This document shows positions 51,779-59,994 of a stretch of 64,000 nt of DNA, one piece after another (position 1 is the stretch's first letter; each line of letters starts with the position of its first letter). The stretch is from NCBI GenBank assembly GCA_016702545.1, contig JADJDT010000005.1, forward strand, positions 313,031 to 377,030, in the 5' to 3' direction. A program made the translations under genes and the position numbers. Under the pieces are notes generated by a model that saw only the letters and a list, made by a program, of their open reading frames with translations, did no database searches and was not told the origin of the DNA. This DNA is from Pseudomonadota bacterium. GTDB lineage: Bacteria; Myxococcota_A; Polyangia; GCA-2747355.

Positions 51779-54274
51779 TTGCTCAGTCTCCCCTACCTCA
51801 CTGCGGACGTAACTGCGGACGTAACTGCGGACGTTCTCGCCCGTCGCGACGACGGCCCGACGGGCCTCGTTCGCCGCGCGACAGATCGCCCCCTTTCCCC
51901 GGACGCGGCCACAGGGCTGCCTTCGGCTTGCTTCTTCCGCGCGAGGTCCGTTCCCCTGCGACTGCGCTGGTTGCTGCTGCTCGCGCTCGCGCTGGCGTCG
52001 GCGCGCCCGGCTCTGGCGCAGGACCTCGAGGACCTGGGCGTCCTGCCGACGGACGACAGCGGCGAGGTCGGCCTCGGTGGGCTGCTGGACGTAATCGACG
52101 TCGTCGTGACGGCGACGAAGAAGGAGCAATCGGTCGAGCAGGCGCCTTCGATCGTCAGCGTGATCAAGGCCGGCGAGCTACGAGAGAACGGCTATCGCTC
52201 ATTGGCCGACGCGCTGCGTCAGGTGCCCGGCATCTACGTGCGGGACGACCTGATTCACCCCAACGTGGCGATGCGCGGCATCGACGCGGGGCTGCGCAGC
52301 TGGAGCCGCAGCATCAAGGTGATGATCAACGGCCAGCCGATCTCGTATCGCGGAGACACCGCCAACTGGCTCGGCCCCGAGCTCTTGCCGATCGAGGCGA
52401 TCTCGCGCATCGAGGTCGTGCGGGGGCCGAGCTCGACGCTCTACGGGGCCAACGCCTTTCTCGGCGTGGTCAACGTGATCACGCGCAATGGCTATCGGCA
52501 GAACTGGGCCACGGCCACGGTCGAGTCCGGTGTCGCCGTGGCGGCCTGCGCCGATGTCAACCGCCGCGCGCGCGCGGGCGAGCAGGTGACGGACCTGTGT
52601 GCCACGGCGCGTGCACCCCTCAATCCGGCGCTGACGGGGCGTCTGGCGGTCGGCCACCACCTGGAGCTGAGCGGCAGTACGACGCTCGATTTCCTGGCCT
52701 CGGCCGCGGTCAGCTACGCCGACCGCTCGGGGTTGTTGCTGCCGTCGACCTCGCCTCATTTCGCGACCTCGGGTCCGCGTTACTTCGACGGCAGCGCCGA
52801 CAGTGTGCGCTCGCGCGACGACACCGACGCTTGGGGTAGCGCCTTCGCGCAGCTCAGTCTGCTCAACGAGCGATGGGGCGCGCTGCGGCTCGAGGGTCAC
52901 TACCAGGAGTTCGCGCGCAACGGCGAGTTCACCGACTGGGGCGTGCTGACGCACGAGAACCGCGTCGGCATGCGCAACTGGTATGTCCGCCTGGGTCACG
53001 ATCAGCGCCTGCGCGCGCTGCCGCTGACCTACCGGCTGCAGCTCAGCCTGGCGGGCGGCGGCCACACCAACGCCAACCACCTGCAGATCGCCGCCGGCAA
53101 TCCCTTCTGGGTCGAGAAGGTCGGCGGTTACCTGGGCTACGATCTCAACGGAGAGCTGTCCTACGACGTCACGCCGGCCGTGACGGTGATTGCCGGGACG
53201 ACCCTGACGCAGGACTTCCACGATCTGCCCTCGATCTACAGCGTGGAGGACGCCTCGGCGGAGAGCGCAGAGGTGAAGCTGCCCTCGTATCTGCTCGGCA
53301 GCGTCGACTTCGTCAACCTCGCCGCCTTCGGCCAGGTGCTGTGGTCGCCGGTCGACTCGCTGTCGGTGATCGCGGGCACCAGCTTCGAGCAGCATAACGT
53401 CTACGGGCGCTGCACCTGGAGCTCCTGTCCGGGGCTGAACGCCCGCCTCGGCACCTCCTACTCGCTGGTCCGCAGCAGCGAGCTCTCGCTCTACAGCAAG
53501 CTGCTCTACGGCAGCTCGTTCAAGGCCCCGGCGGCCGAGCTGCTCTACGGCACGCCCTATGTGATCTCCGGCATCAGCGGCAACCTGAAGCTCGACCCCG
53601 AGGTGGCCCACACCTTCGAGGCCGCGCTGGGTAGCGGGCTCCTGCTCTTCGGCCGCGAGCTGCGGCTCGATCTGCTGGTGAACGGCTTCCTCAACCTCGT
53701 CAACGGCAAGGTCGAGTACGTGCAGGCCGGCAACTTCACGCGCGCCGAGAACTCCTCCGACCTGCGCACGGTCGGCGTCGAGTCGGGCCTGCGCGCGCGT
53801 CTGCGCCAGGACCTCAGCGCCTACTTCAACTTCTCCTGGCAGCAGACGAAGGCGCGCGCCTGCCTGCTCGACAACGTCGCGCTCTGCCAACGCCAGGCGG
53901 AGATGAACCCGCTCTACCCCGCAACCCTGATCAGCTTCGGTGCGGCGTATCGCGTGCCCGCGTGGCGGCTCCGCGCTTCGCTCTACGGCGCCTATGTCGG
54001 CCGGCGCTGGGCCTCGCAGGCCAATCGCGCCGAGAACGTGCCCTTCACCGGCGGCGGCGGCGCCGACGCCAAGGCCTATCGCCTGCCCTCGTATCTCCTG
54101 CTTAACCTCGTGATCTCGACGCCGAGCCTGCGCTGGAGCGTGCTGCGGCGCACGGCCTTCTCCGTCGGGCTCTACAACCTGCTCAATACGGGGATCGTCG
54201 AGCCCGGGTTCGGCGGCATCGATACACCGGGCCTCGGCCTGACGGCGCTCGCTTCGCTGCGCCAGCGCTTTTGA
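51779..54274 (+). CDS. TonB-dependent outer membrane receptor
   Basis: Up to 831 residues; the true start is uncertain because no ATG precedes the signal peptide 'LLLLALALASARPALAQ' (cleavage near the Gln-Asp after ALA). Candidates are TTG 51779 or a CTG near 51920-51960. A TonB-box-like 'IDVVVTATKKEQ' leads into the plug: 'SIVSVIKAGELRENGYRSLA', 'DALRQVPGIYVRDD', 'RISRIEVVRGPSSTLYGANA'-type 'ISRIEVVRGPSSTLYGAN' and 'FLGVVNVITRNG'. The barrel extends to the C-terminal Phe ('LTALASLRQRF'). A 12-bp repeat (51801-51836) lies in the 5' part, probably non-coding leader. Imports an unknown ligand using proton-motive force. Confidence 0.88.
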   Translation: MLSLPYLTADVTADVTADVLARRDDGPTGLVRRATDRPLSPDAATGLPSACFFRARSVPLRLRWLLLLALALASARPALAQDLEDLGVLPTDDSGEVGLGGLLDVIDVVVTATKKEQSVEQAPSIVSVIKAGELRENGYRSLADALRQVPGIYVRDDLIHPNVAMRGIDAGLRSWSRSIKVMINGQPISYRGDTANWLGPELLPIEAISRIEVVRGPSSTLYGANAFLGVVNVITRNGYRQNWATATVESGVAVAACADVNRRARAGEQVTDLCATARAPLNPALTGRLAVGHHLELSGSTTLDFLASAAVSYADRSGLLLPSTSPHFATSGPRYFDGSADSVRSRDDTDAWGSAFAQLSLLNERWGALRLEGHYQEFARNGEFTDWGVLTHENRVGMRNWYVRLGHDQRLRALPLTYRLQLSLAGGGHTNANHLQIAAGNPFWVEKVGGYLGYDLNGELSYDVTPAVTVIAGTTLTQDFHDLPSIYSVEDASAESAEVKLPSYLLGSVDFVNLAAFGQVLWSPVDSLSVIAGTSFEQHNVYGRCTWSSCPGLNARLGTSYSLVRSSELSLYSKLLYGSSFKAPAAELLYGTPYVISGISGNLKLDPEVAHTFEAALGSGLLLFGRELRLDLLVNGFLNLVNGKVEYVQAGNFTRAENSSDLRTVGVESGLRARLRQDLSAYFNFSWQQTKARACLLDNVALCQRQAEMNPLYPATLISFGAAYRVPAWRLRASLYGAYVGRRWASQANRAENVPFTGGGGADAKAYRLPSYLLLNLVISTPSLRWSVLRRTAFSVGLYNLLNTGIVEPGFGGIDTPGLGLTALASLRQRF
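51801..51836. repeat. Three 12-bp direct repeats upstream of the TonB-dependent receptor
   Basis: CTGCGGACGTAA at 51801 and 51813, and CTGCGGACGTTC at 51825. They precede the signal peptide of the receptor by about 120 bp and may be regulatory rather than coding. Confidence 0.6.
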
Positions 54275-54300
54275 TGGGCCGACGACGGCTCTGGTATAGT
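54271..54300 (+). promoter_or_regulatory. Sigma-70-type promoter of the GGDEF-EAL gene
   Basis: TTGATG (54271-54276), 18-bp spacer, TATAGT (54295-54300). The -35 overlaps the stop codon of the receptor gene. A Shine-Dalgarno GAGGT (54306-54310) precedes ATG 54322, so the leader would be about 15 nt. Confidence 0.6.
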
Positions 54301-54321
54301 CCGCAGAGGTAAAAGCTGCCG

Positions 54322-56598
54322 ATGGGTCAAGTCACCAAGATTGTCGAACCGCTGCTGCGCGGCTTCACGGACGCCGCGGTGGTGGTGGGCCGTGACGGGA
54401 AGGTGGTGTTTCACAACCCGCCCTTCGCCGCGATGACCGGCCTCAGCCGGCGTGCGCTGGCGCAGCGGCTCGCGGCCGACGCGGAGGTCTTCTCGCTGCT
54501 GGGGGCGCCGAACCGGGTGGACCGCGAGGCGATCGCCCGCTGCTTCGAGACCAACCGCGTCTATCGCATGGCGGAGATCCCCGTCGAGAGCGCCGACGGT
54601 CAGACGTTCATCGTCTGGCTCTCGGTCAGCCCCGTCACCGATGAACGGGGCAACGTCGTGGCCGTGATCGAGCAGCTCCGCGACGTCAGCGCCGAGGCGC
54701 GGATGCAGACGCGCTTCCGCGAGCTGCTGGCGCTGTCGGAGGCGCGGGCCGAAGATCTGGAGCGCCAGGTCGAGGTCAGGACCCGCGAGCTGCACGCCGC
54801 CTTCGAGGAGGTCTCGCGCTTGTCGCGGACGGACCCGCTGACGGGCCTGCTCAATCGCCGCGCCTTCGGCGAGGCGGCGGTCTCCGGCCTGATCGCGGCG
54901 GAGCGGCATCAGCGGCAATCGGCCTTCCTGATGTGCGACCTCGACTACTTCAAGCGCGTCAACGACCAGCATGGCCATCGCATCGGCGATCTGGTGCTGA
55001 CGACCTGTGCCCAGGTGCTGCGCCGGTCGTTTCGCACCGTCGACTCAGTGGGGCGATTTGGCGGCGAGGAGTTCGTGGTCTTCCTCAGCGATACGACGCT
55101 GGATGGCGCGCTGGAGGCGGCGCGGCGCTGCAGGGTCGCGCTCGAGAGCACGCCGATCCAGGACGGTGAGCAGGCGCTGCCGCTGGTCCAGACGATCAGC
55201 ATCGGCGTCGCCGTCTACCCGCAACACGGCACGAATCTCGATCAGCTGGTCGGGGCGGCCGATCAGGCGCTCTACGCGGCCAAGCGGATGGGTCGCAATC
55301 GGGTCGTCCTGGCGGGGGTGGCGGGGCTGACGGCCGAGGGCGGCGCCCCGGCGGTCGCGCCGGCGGTCGACGGGCGCGGAGCGCGCCCGCGGCGGCTGAC
55401 GCCCGCGGAGTCGATCCCGCGCGCGCTGACGCTCGAGCGCGTGCTGATCATCGAGGCCGATCCCGGACGCCAGCAGCACTATCGTGAGGCGCTGCGGGAG
55501 GGCTTCGAGGTCACCCAGGTCGCCGACCTGGCGGAGGCGCTCGAGCTCTGTCGCCGCGAGCAATACGGCGTTTGCGTGGCCGACATGGAGCAGCGCGACC
55601 AGAGCGGCCTGTTCGTGCTCGGTGAGCTGATGCGGCAGCAGCCGGGCGCCGTGCGCCTGCTGCTGATCGAGAGCCAGCAGCCCTTCGAGCAGCTGCTGGG
55701 CACCAACCTGGCGATGCTGGACTTCGTGCTGCTGCGGAGCGACGTGCATCATCTTCCCTCGGCGATCGAGAGCTGCCGCGCGCGCCGCGACTCCTACCGC
55801 ACGCACCCGCTGGCGCGCGGACCGCAGGCCTCACGTTGGATGACGCAGGCCCAGGAGATGGAGTGCATCGTCAGCGAGAAGCGCTTCAGCGTGGCCTATC
55901 AGCCGATCGTGCACGCGGCCGATGGGTCGCTCTTTGCCCATGAGGTGCTATGCCGGGTCGCGCCGGACTCGGCGGTCAGTCTGGTGGACCTCTTCGACTG
56001 GGCGCTGCGCGAGGGCGAGATCTGGAACCTGGGCCGGGAGATTCGCCACAAGGCCGCGCATCGCCTCGACCAGCGCCCCGAGGCGCTGCTCTTCTTCAAC
56101 CTGCACCCCGCGGAGCTGCTCGATCCCGAGCTGACGAACCGCGAGACCGAGCTCGACCGCCACGCGCAGCGCGTCGTGTTCGAGATCACCGAGCGGGCCG
56201 CGATCGGTGACTTCACGCGCATGCGCACCGCGATGCGGCGGCTACGCGAGCGCGGCTTCCGCTTCGCCATCGACGACCTCGGCGCGGGCTACGCCGGGTT
56301 GAACTCGGTGGCGATGCTCAGCCCGGACTTCATCAAGGTCGACATGACGATCATCCGCGACATCGACCGCATGCCGATCAAGGCGCGCCTGTTGCGGCGG
56401 ATGGTGGAGTTCGCCGACGAGGAGGGCGTGAAGATCGTGGCCGAGGGCGTCGAGACCGAGGGCGAGCTCGTGCGGGTGCGCGAGGTCGGCTGCCACCTGC
56501 TCCAAGGCTTCCTGATCGGCATGCCGCTCGAGGAGCCGCTGGAGCCGGGAGCCCTGCCGCCCTTCACGGCCTCGCCCCCCGCCCCCGTCAAAGGCTGA
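54322..56598 (+). CDS. PAS-GGDEF-receiver-EAL protein for cyclic-di-GMP turnover
   Basis: A 758-residue soluble protein. PAS (~residues 10-130) with 'DGKVVFHNPPFAAMTGLSRR', a coiled-coil linker, GGDEF (~168-330) with active site 'GRFGGEEFVVF' and a product-inhibition I-site RTVD exactly five residues before it. A receiver-like domain (~370-485) follows ('VLIIEADPGRQQHYREAL', 'YGVCVADMEQRDQSG'), with an Asp at the phosphoacceptor place. EAL (~520-745) has 'HEVLCRV' in place of EALLR, 'FFNLHPAELL', 'FEITERAAIG', 'AIDDLGAGYAGLNSV', 'FIKVDMTIIRDI' and 'VAEGVETEGEL'. Both catalytic sets look complete, so it may make and break c-di-GMP. Its stop overlaps the convergent lipoprotein gene by 11 bp. 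Confidence 0.92.
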   Translation: MGQVTKIVEPLLRGFTDAAVVVGRDGKVVFHNPPFAAMTGLSRRALAQRLAADAEVFSLLGAPNRVDREAIARCFETNRVYRMAEIPVESADGQTFIVWLSVSPVTDERGNVVAVIEQLRDVSAEARMQTRFRELLALSEARAEDLERQVEVRTRELHAAFEEVSRLSRTDPLTGLLNRRAFGEAAVSGLIAAERHQRQSAFLMCDLDYFKRVNDQHGHRIGDLVLTTCAQVLRRSFRTVDSVGRFGGEEFVVFLSDTTLDGALEAARRCRVALESTPIQDGEQALPLVQTISIGVAVYPQHGTNLDQLVGAADQALYAAKRMGRNRVVLAGVAGLTAEGGAPAVAPAVDGRGARPRRLTPAESIPRALTLERVLIIEADPGRQQHYREALREGFEVTQVADLAEALELCRREQYGVCVADMEQRDQSGLFVLGELMRQQPGAVRLLLIESQQPFEQLLGTNLAMLDFVLLRSDVHHLPSAIESCRARRDSYRTHPLARGPQASRWMTQAQEMECIVSEKRFSVAYQPIVHAADGSLFAHEVLCRVAPDSAVSLVDLFDWALREGEIWNLGREIRHKAAHRLDQRPEALLFFNLHPAELLDPELTNRETELDRHAQRVVFEITERAAIGDFTRMRTAMRRLRERGFRFAIDDLGAGYAGLNSVAMLSPDFIKVDMTIIRDIDRMPIKARLLRRMVEFADEEGVKIVAEGVETEGELVRVREVGCHLLQGFLIGMPLEEPLEPGALPPFTASPPAPVKG

Positions 56599-58087
56599 TG
56601 GCCACCGACTCCTTCTGCCCGTCGCTGTTCTTGAACACGACCTGCGCGTTCTCGACCGACCAGAAGGAAAAGCTGCAGTTGATCGGATCGCCGTTGAGGT
56701 CGAGCTCGAGGGCCAGCGAGCTCGCCCCCTCGTAGTTCAGGCCGCGCTGGGCCTCCACAGCCTCCAGCGCCTTGGCCCACTCCCCCGGGAGGATGGTCAG
56801 GTCGTTGGCGCCGTTCTTGTTCGTCACGTCCAGCAGCGCCTCCGTCACCCGGTCGACGTTCCAGCCGCTGCCCTGCTTGTCGAGGCCATCGGGGCGAGTG
56901 CGCAGCACCTGGGCCAAGGCGAGCGCGAAGGCGTAGGTCGCGTCGAAGGCGTTGGCGGTGAAGATGCCAGGCTCGAGCCCGGTACCGTCGCGGCAATTGT
57001 CGGCCGGGCGGTCGCAGCGGCAGTCGCGCGGGTAGGCGCGGCAAAAGCGCTCGGCGAAGACCAAGCCGCCGCGGCCGCCGCCGCTGCCGCCGGGGAAGAC
57101 GCCATTGACCGGGCGTGCCTCGAGCTGGCCGATCGTCGTCGGATCGAGGCTCGCGAGGAAGTAGTTCGACATCAGCGCGTCGGTCAGCAGGAGCGGCGTC
57201 TCGGCGTGCTTGCGAGCCCACTCGGTCAGGGCCACCTTGCCGTCGCTGCCGGAGGCCAGCAGCAACAAGAAGTCTGGCTCCCGCCCACTCAGCTGGCGTA
57301 GCTCGGCGAAGGCGCGCTCGATCGTCGCGCTGACCTCCGTCACGGCGTTCGTCTCGTAGTAGTTCTCGCTGACGCTATAGCCGACACCGGCCGCCTGGAA
57401 GCGCTGCTGGAACTCCCTAAAGATGGCCGGGGTGTTGATGTCGCGCAGGCCCACCGCCGCGCCCACGCGGAAGCCGAGCGAGAGCGCCTTGTCGGCGAGG
57501 ATCCGGCCCTCGAGGTGCGACGAGCAGACGGTGCGGTAGAAGAGATTGTATTGCGCGTCGAGCAGACCGACGAACTCGCGGGAGGACGCGGCCGGCGAGA
57601 TCACCGGGATCCGCTGGCCATAGACCAAATTGTTGCGGGCGAGCTCGCTCAGCAGCCGCTTGCTCACGTTGTCGGAGGCGTCGCCGAGGATCCCGACCGC
57701 ATCGAGGTTCCGCTCGTAATAGAACCGCACCTCGCGGAGACCCGCTTCTGCTTCGCTGTGGCTATCGGCCTTGAGCAGGTACAGCGGTCGCCCGAGCAGG
57801 CCGCCTTGGTCGTTGATCTCGGCGGCGGCCAGCTGCATGGCGTGCTCGAGCGCCGGACCCATGAAGCTGAGACTGCCGGTGAGCGGATTGGCGGCCAGCA
57901 CCTTGATCGCCCCCGCGGGTGGCGGGGGTCCCGGTGGCGCGGTCTCGCAGGCCGCAAGCGCCAGCAGCAGGGCCAGCGCTAAGGGCGCGCGACAGAACAA
58001 CTCGATCGTTGTGGCCGCCGATCCATCGCGTCCGCCAGCGTCGCTCCTCCTCGGTTTACCCCAGGTAGACCTTCGTCGTCGCTCCAT
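56588..58087 (-). CDS. Branched-chain-amino-acid-type binding lipoprotein
   Basis: About 499 residues from ATG 58087, with an Arg-rich leader. The lipoprotein signal 'ALALLLALAAC' begins near residue 40, so a nearer start (TTG about 57997) is also possible. The mature protein matches Peripla_BP_6: 'IKVLAANPLTGSLSFMGPAL', 'MQLAAAEINDQGGLLGRPLY', 'VGILGDASDNVSKRLLSELA', 'IPVISPAASSREFVGL', 'VGAAVGLRDINTPAIFREFQ' and 'NAFDATYAFALALAQVL'. A four-Cys cluster ('FCRAYPRDCRCDRPADNCRD') is an unusual insert. No transport genes are adjacent; it could be a sensor input or feed an importer encoded elsewhere. It is the second such protein in the window (compare 441). Confidence 0.85.
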   Translation of the reverse strand: MERRRRSTWGKPRRSDAGGRDGSAATTIELFCRAPLALALLLALAACETAPPGPPPPAGAIKVLAANPLTGSLSFMGPALEHAMQLAAAEINDQGGLLGRPLYLLKADSHSEAEAGLREVRFYYERNLDAVGILGDASDNVSKRLLSELARNNLVYGQRIPVISPAASSREFVGLLDAQYNLFYRTVCSSHLEGRILADKALSLGFRVGAAVGLRDINTPAIFREFQQRFQAAGVGYSVSENYYETNAVTEVSATIERAFAELRQLSGREPDFLLLLASGSDGKVALTEWARKHAETPLLLTDALMSNYFLASLDPTTIGQLEARPVNGVFPGGSGGGRGGLVFAERFCRAYPRDCRCDRPADNCRDGTGLEPGIFTANAFDATYAFALALAQVLRTRPDGLDKQGSGWNVDRVTEALLDVTNKNGANDLTILPGEWAKALEAVEAQRGLNYEGASSLALELDLNGDPINCSFSFWSVENAQVVFKNSDGQKESVAISL

Positions 58088-58144
58088 GCCGGCCGCGCGC
58101 CTCGACAGCCACAGTCGACCGATTTGCTCTGTCACGAGCCCTAA

Positions 58145-58302
58145 CACTACTGTGTCGGATCTCTCCCGTCGCCTGGGCTCGTTCCCGAAATCACAGGCTT
58201 TGTCGCTCGTCGGTCGCTTGCCACCAGCAACCTCCCTCCTCGCTTCGCGCCTGTGATTCCGCGCCCTTCGCCAGGCTCGGTCCGAAACCCGACACAGTAG
58301 TG
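58145..58302. mobile_element. 158-bp MITE-like palindrome flanked by CTAA
   Basis: Terminal inverted repeats CACTACTGTGTCGG (58145-58158) and CCGACACAGTAGTG (58289-58302) are perfect. Inner arms GCCTGG/CCAGGC (58171, 58271) and AATCACAGGC/GCCTGTGATT (58189, 58249) lie on exactly the same symmetry axis, so the whole element folds into one long hairpin. CTAA occurs directly on both sides (58141-58144 and 58303-58306), fitting a 4-bp target duplication or a TA duplication as in IS630/Tc1-type elements. No transposase is encoded, as expected for a non-autonomous element. Confidence 0.7.
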
Positions 58303-58385
58303 CTAAGCGGCGCGCACTGCCGGCGGACGTCCGTCGCTTCCGGGCTCGGCGTCGCTCGCGGCGGCTGCGCTCCATGGGCGGCGAG

Positions 58386-58853
58386 CTAGTACGAGAGGAA
58401 ATAGAAGTAGCGCGCGGGCATCTCGTCGAGCGCCATGGTTTCGCCGCACTCGGCGCAGGCCGGGCTCGGTAGCTTGGGCGTGTTGTTTTCGATCGTGACC
58501 TCGGTGGCGAGCTCGTGGCCGCAGGCCTCACAGTAGTAGGGCGCGATCACCGACTCGACCTTGGCGCTACCTCTGAAGTTGTCGATCATGTTGAGCTGCG
58601 CCACGATCGGCGCCGAGCAGCGGAAGAGCCGGTGGGGGCCCTTGCCGTTGATCGCCTCGACGAACCGGAGCCACTCCCGCACGCCGGTCGAATTGATCCG
58701 CGCGACCCCCGAGAGATCGAAGCGCGCGGGCCCCTTGATGTCGGGCACCAGATCGTCCAGCCCCGCGTCCTCACCGACGATGCCCTCCAGCACGCAGGTC
58801 GGCAGGTCCGCGCTGTCCACGAAACGCCAGGTCAGGTTGCGTTTGGCCTGCAT
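58386..58853 (-). CDS. STAS-domain protein with zinc-ribbon-like C-terminus
   Basis: A 155-residue protein. The first ~100 residues form a STAS-like domain: 'LTWRFVDSADLPTCVLEGIV', 'GPARFDLSGVARINSTGVRE' and 'WLRFVEAINGKGPHRLF'. The NSTG aligns with DSSG of SpoIIAA-type antagonists, where the third position is the phosphorylated residue; here it is Thr. The C-terminus has two paired-Cys knuckles ('YYCEACGHEL' and 'PACAECGETM'), a zinc-ribbon-like addition. It lies 6 bp downstream of the receiver/HATPase gene, a probable kinase partner. Together they look like a partner-switching pair. Target unknown. Confidence 0.7.
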   Translation of the reverse strand: MQAKRNLTWRFVDSADLPTCVLEGIVGEDAGLDDLVPDIKGPARFDLSGVARINSTGVREWLRFVEAINGKGPHRLFRCSAPIVAQLNMIDNFRGSAKVESVIAPYYCEACGHELATEVTIENNTPKLPSPACAECGETMALDEMPARYFYFLSY

Positions 58854-58859
58854 CGCGCG

Positions 58860-59861
58860 TCACTCGCCTTTCTTGGGCCGCTTGGTGCGGAAGTAGCACA
58901 GGGACCGCGAAGTCCCGAGGCTTTCGCCTGCCGGTGGCTTGGGGGCCCGCCCCAGCCGAATCAGCCCGATGACCTCCGTGCGCACGCCCGGGTCGACGTT
59001 GATCACGAACGACGAAACCGAGTTGAAGGCCATGTAGAGCCCCAGCCCTGCACCGCCCGCACTCTTCGAAACCTGCTGATCGTTGTGACGGAAGCACTTG
59101 CGGATATATCGCACGGCCAGATCTTGATCGAGACGGCCGAAGTTGTCGGAGACGCTGACGCCGAACAGATTGCCATCGCTGCCGTAGCGGACCGTCACGT
59201 ACTCGTTCGGCGCGAGCGCCACCGGCTGGGCTCGCGATTTGTCGGCATAACGCGGCTGGCCCTCCGCATCGACGGGCGCGTCCCAGACCGCGTTGGTGCA
59301 CAGCTCGTCGACGAGCAGACCCAGGCTCGAGAGCTCGCGCTCGGGCATCCCCGAGCGCGCCGCGTCCTCGCAGGCCGACTGCACGATGCCCTCGGCCTGC
59401 TGCGACGCGCGGATCTCCTGTTCGCGGATCGCGGCGCCCCAGCCCATGTACTTTTCCAGGCCGAAGATGTCGCCGGTGAAGAGCTTGGCCACCGTTGTCA
59501 CCAGCTCGCGCGTGGCCACCGGGTCGTTGGCGTCCGGTACGGCGACGAAGCTGCTGACGATCATGCTCGACATCGGCAGGTCCATGATGTCTTCGGCGTA
59601 GCGCTCGAAGGCCGGCCGATCAGTCAGCAGAACCACCTCCAGCCGGGGATTGAGCTTCACCGCCTGCTGGGCCAACGCCGCGTTCTCCCAGTCCACGACC
59701 AAGACATCGAGCGGTCCGTTCGCGAGCGCCTGAGTGCTCTCCTCGCCCGTCGGCGGCGCCACGCAGTGGGCACCGGTCGCGGCGACGGCTCGCGCCGTCA
59801 GCCGGCGCGATTTCGGCGAGCTCTGCAGCACCAAGACCGACTTCTCCCCCGGCTTAAGCAT
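58860..59861 (-). CDS. Receiver-like/HATPase (anti-sigma-kinase-type) protein
   Basis: A 333-residue protein. N-terminal ~120 residues resemble a degenerate receiver domain ('KSVLVLQSSPKSRRLTARAV', 'LDVLVVDWENAALAQQAV', 'LEVVLLTDRPAF'), with Asp57 in the VVDW strand as a possible phosphoacceptor. The C-terminal half is a GHKL ATPase of the RsbW/SpoIIAB class: 'LSSLGLLVDELCTNAVWDAP' (N box), 'GVSVSDNFGRLDQD' (G1 box) and 'SAGGAGLGLYMAFNSVSSFV' (G2 box). No phosphoacceptor His domain is seen, so a protein-serine/threonine kinase acting on the STAS protein encoded 6 bp downstream is more likely than a histidine kinase. ATG 59861 is the first start. Confidence 0.75.
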   Translation of the reverse strand: MLKPGEKSVLVLQSSPKSRRLTARAVAATGAHCVAPPTGEESTQALANGPLDVLVVDWENAALAQQAVKLNPRLEVVLLTDRPAFERYAEDIMDLPMSSMIVSSFVAVPDANDPVATRELVTTVAKLFTGDIFGLEKYMGWGAAIREQEIRASQQAEGIVQSACEDAARSGMPERELSSLGLLVDELCTNAVWDAPVDAEGQPRYADKSRAQPVALAPNEYVTVRYGSDGNLFGVSVSDNFGRLDQDLAVRYIRKCFRHNDQQVSKSAGGAGLGLYMAFNSVSSFVINVDPGVRTEVIGLIRLGRAPKPPAGESLGTSRSLCYFRTKRPKKGE

Positions 59862-59994
59862 GCTCTCCTCTGTCCTCGCCTAGGTCTTTGAACAAGACGG
59901 CCGTCGCGGGTGGCGTTCGGGCCCCGCCTCAAACGACCCCCGCGAGACCGAGGGCGCGCCCGCGCTCCTCGGCTGCTGAGAATCACCTGCGCGC

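Noticed and set aside
51801..51836. CRISPR-like short repeats
   Set aside because: The 12-bp units are directly adjacent without unique spacers; only three copies.
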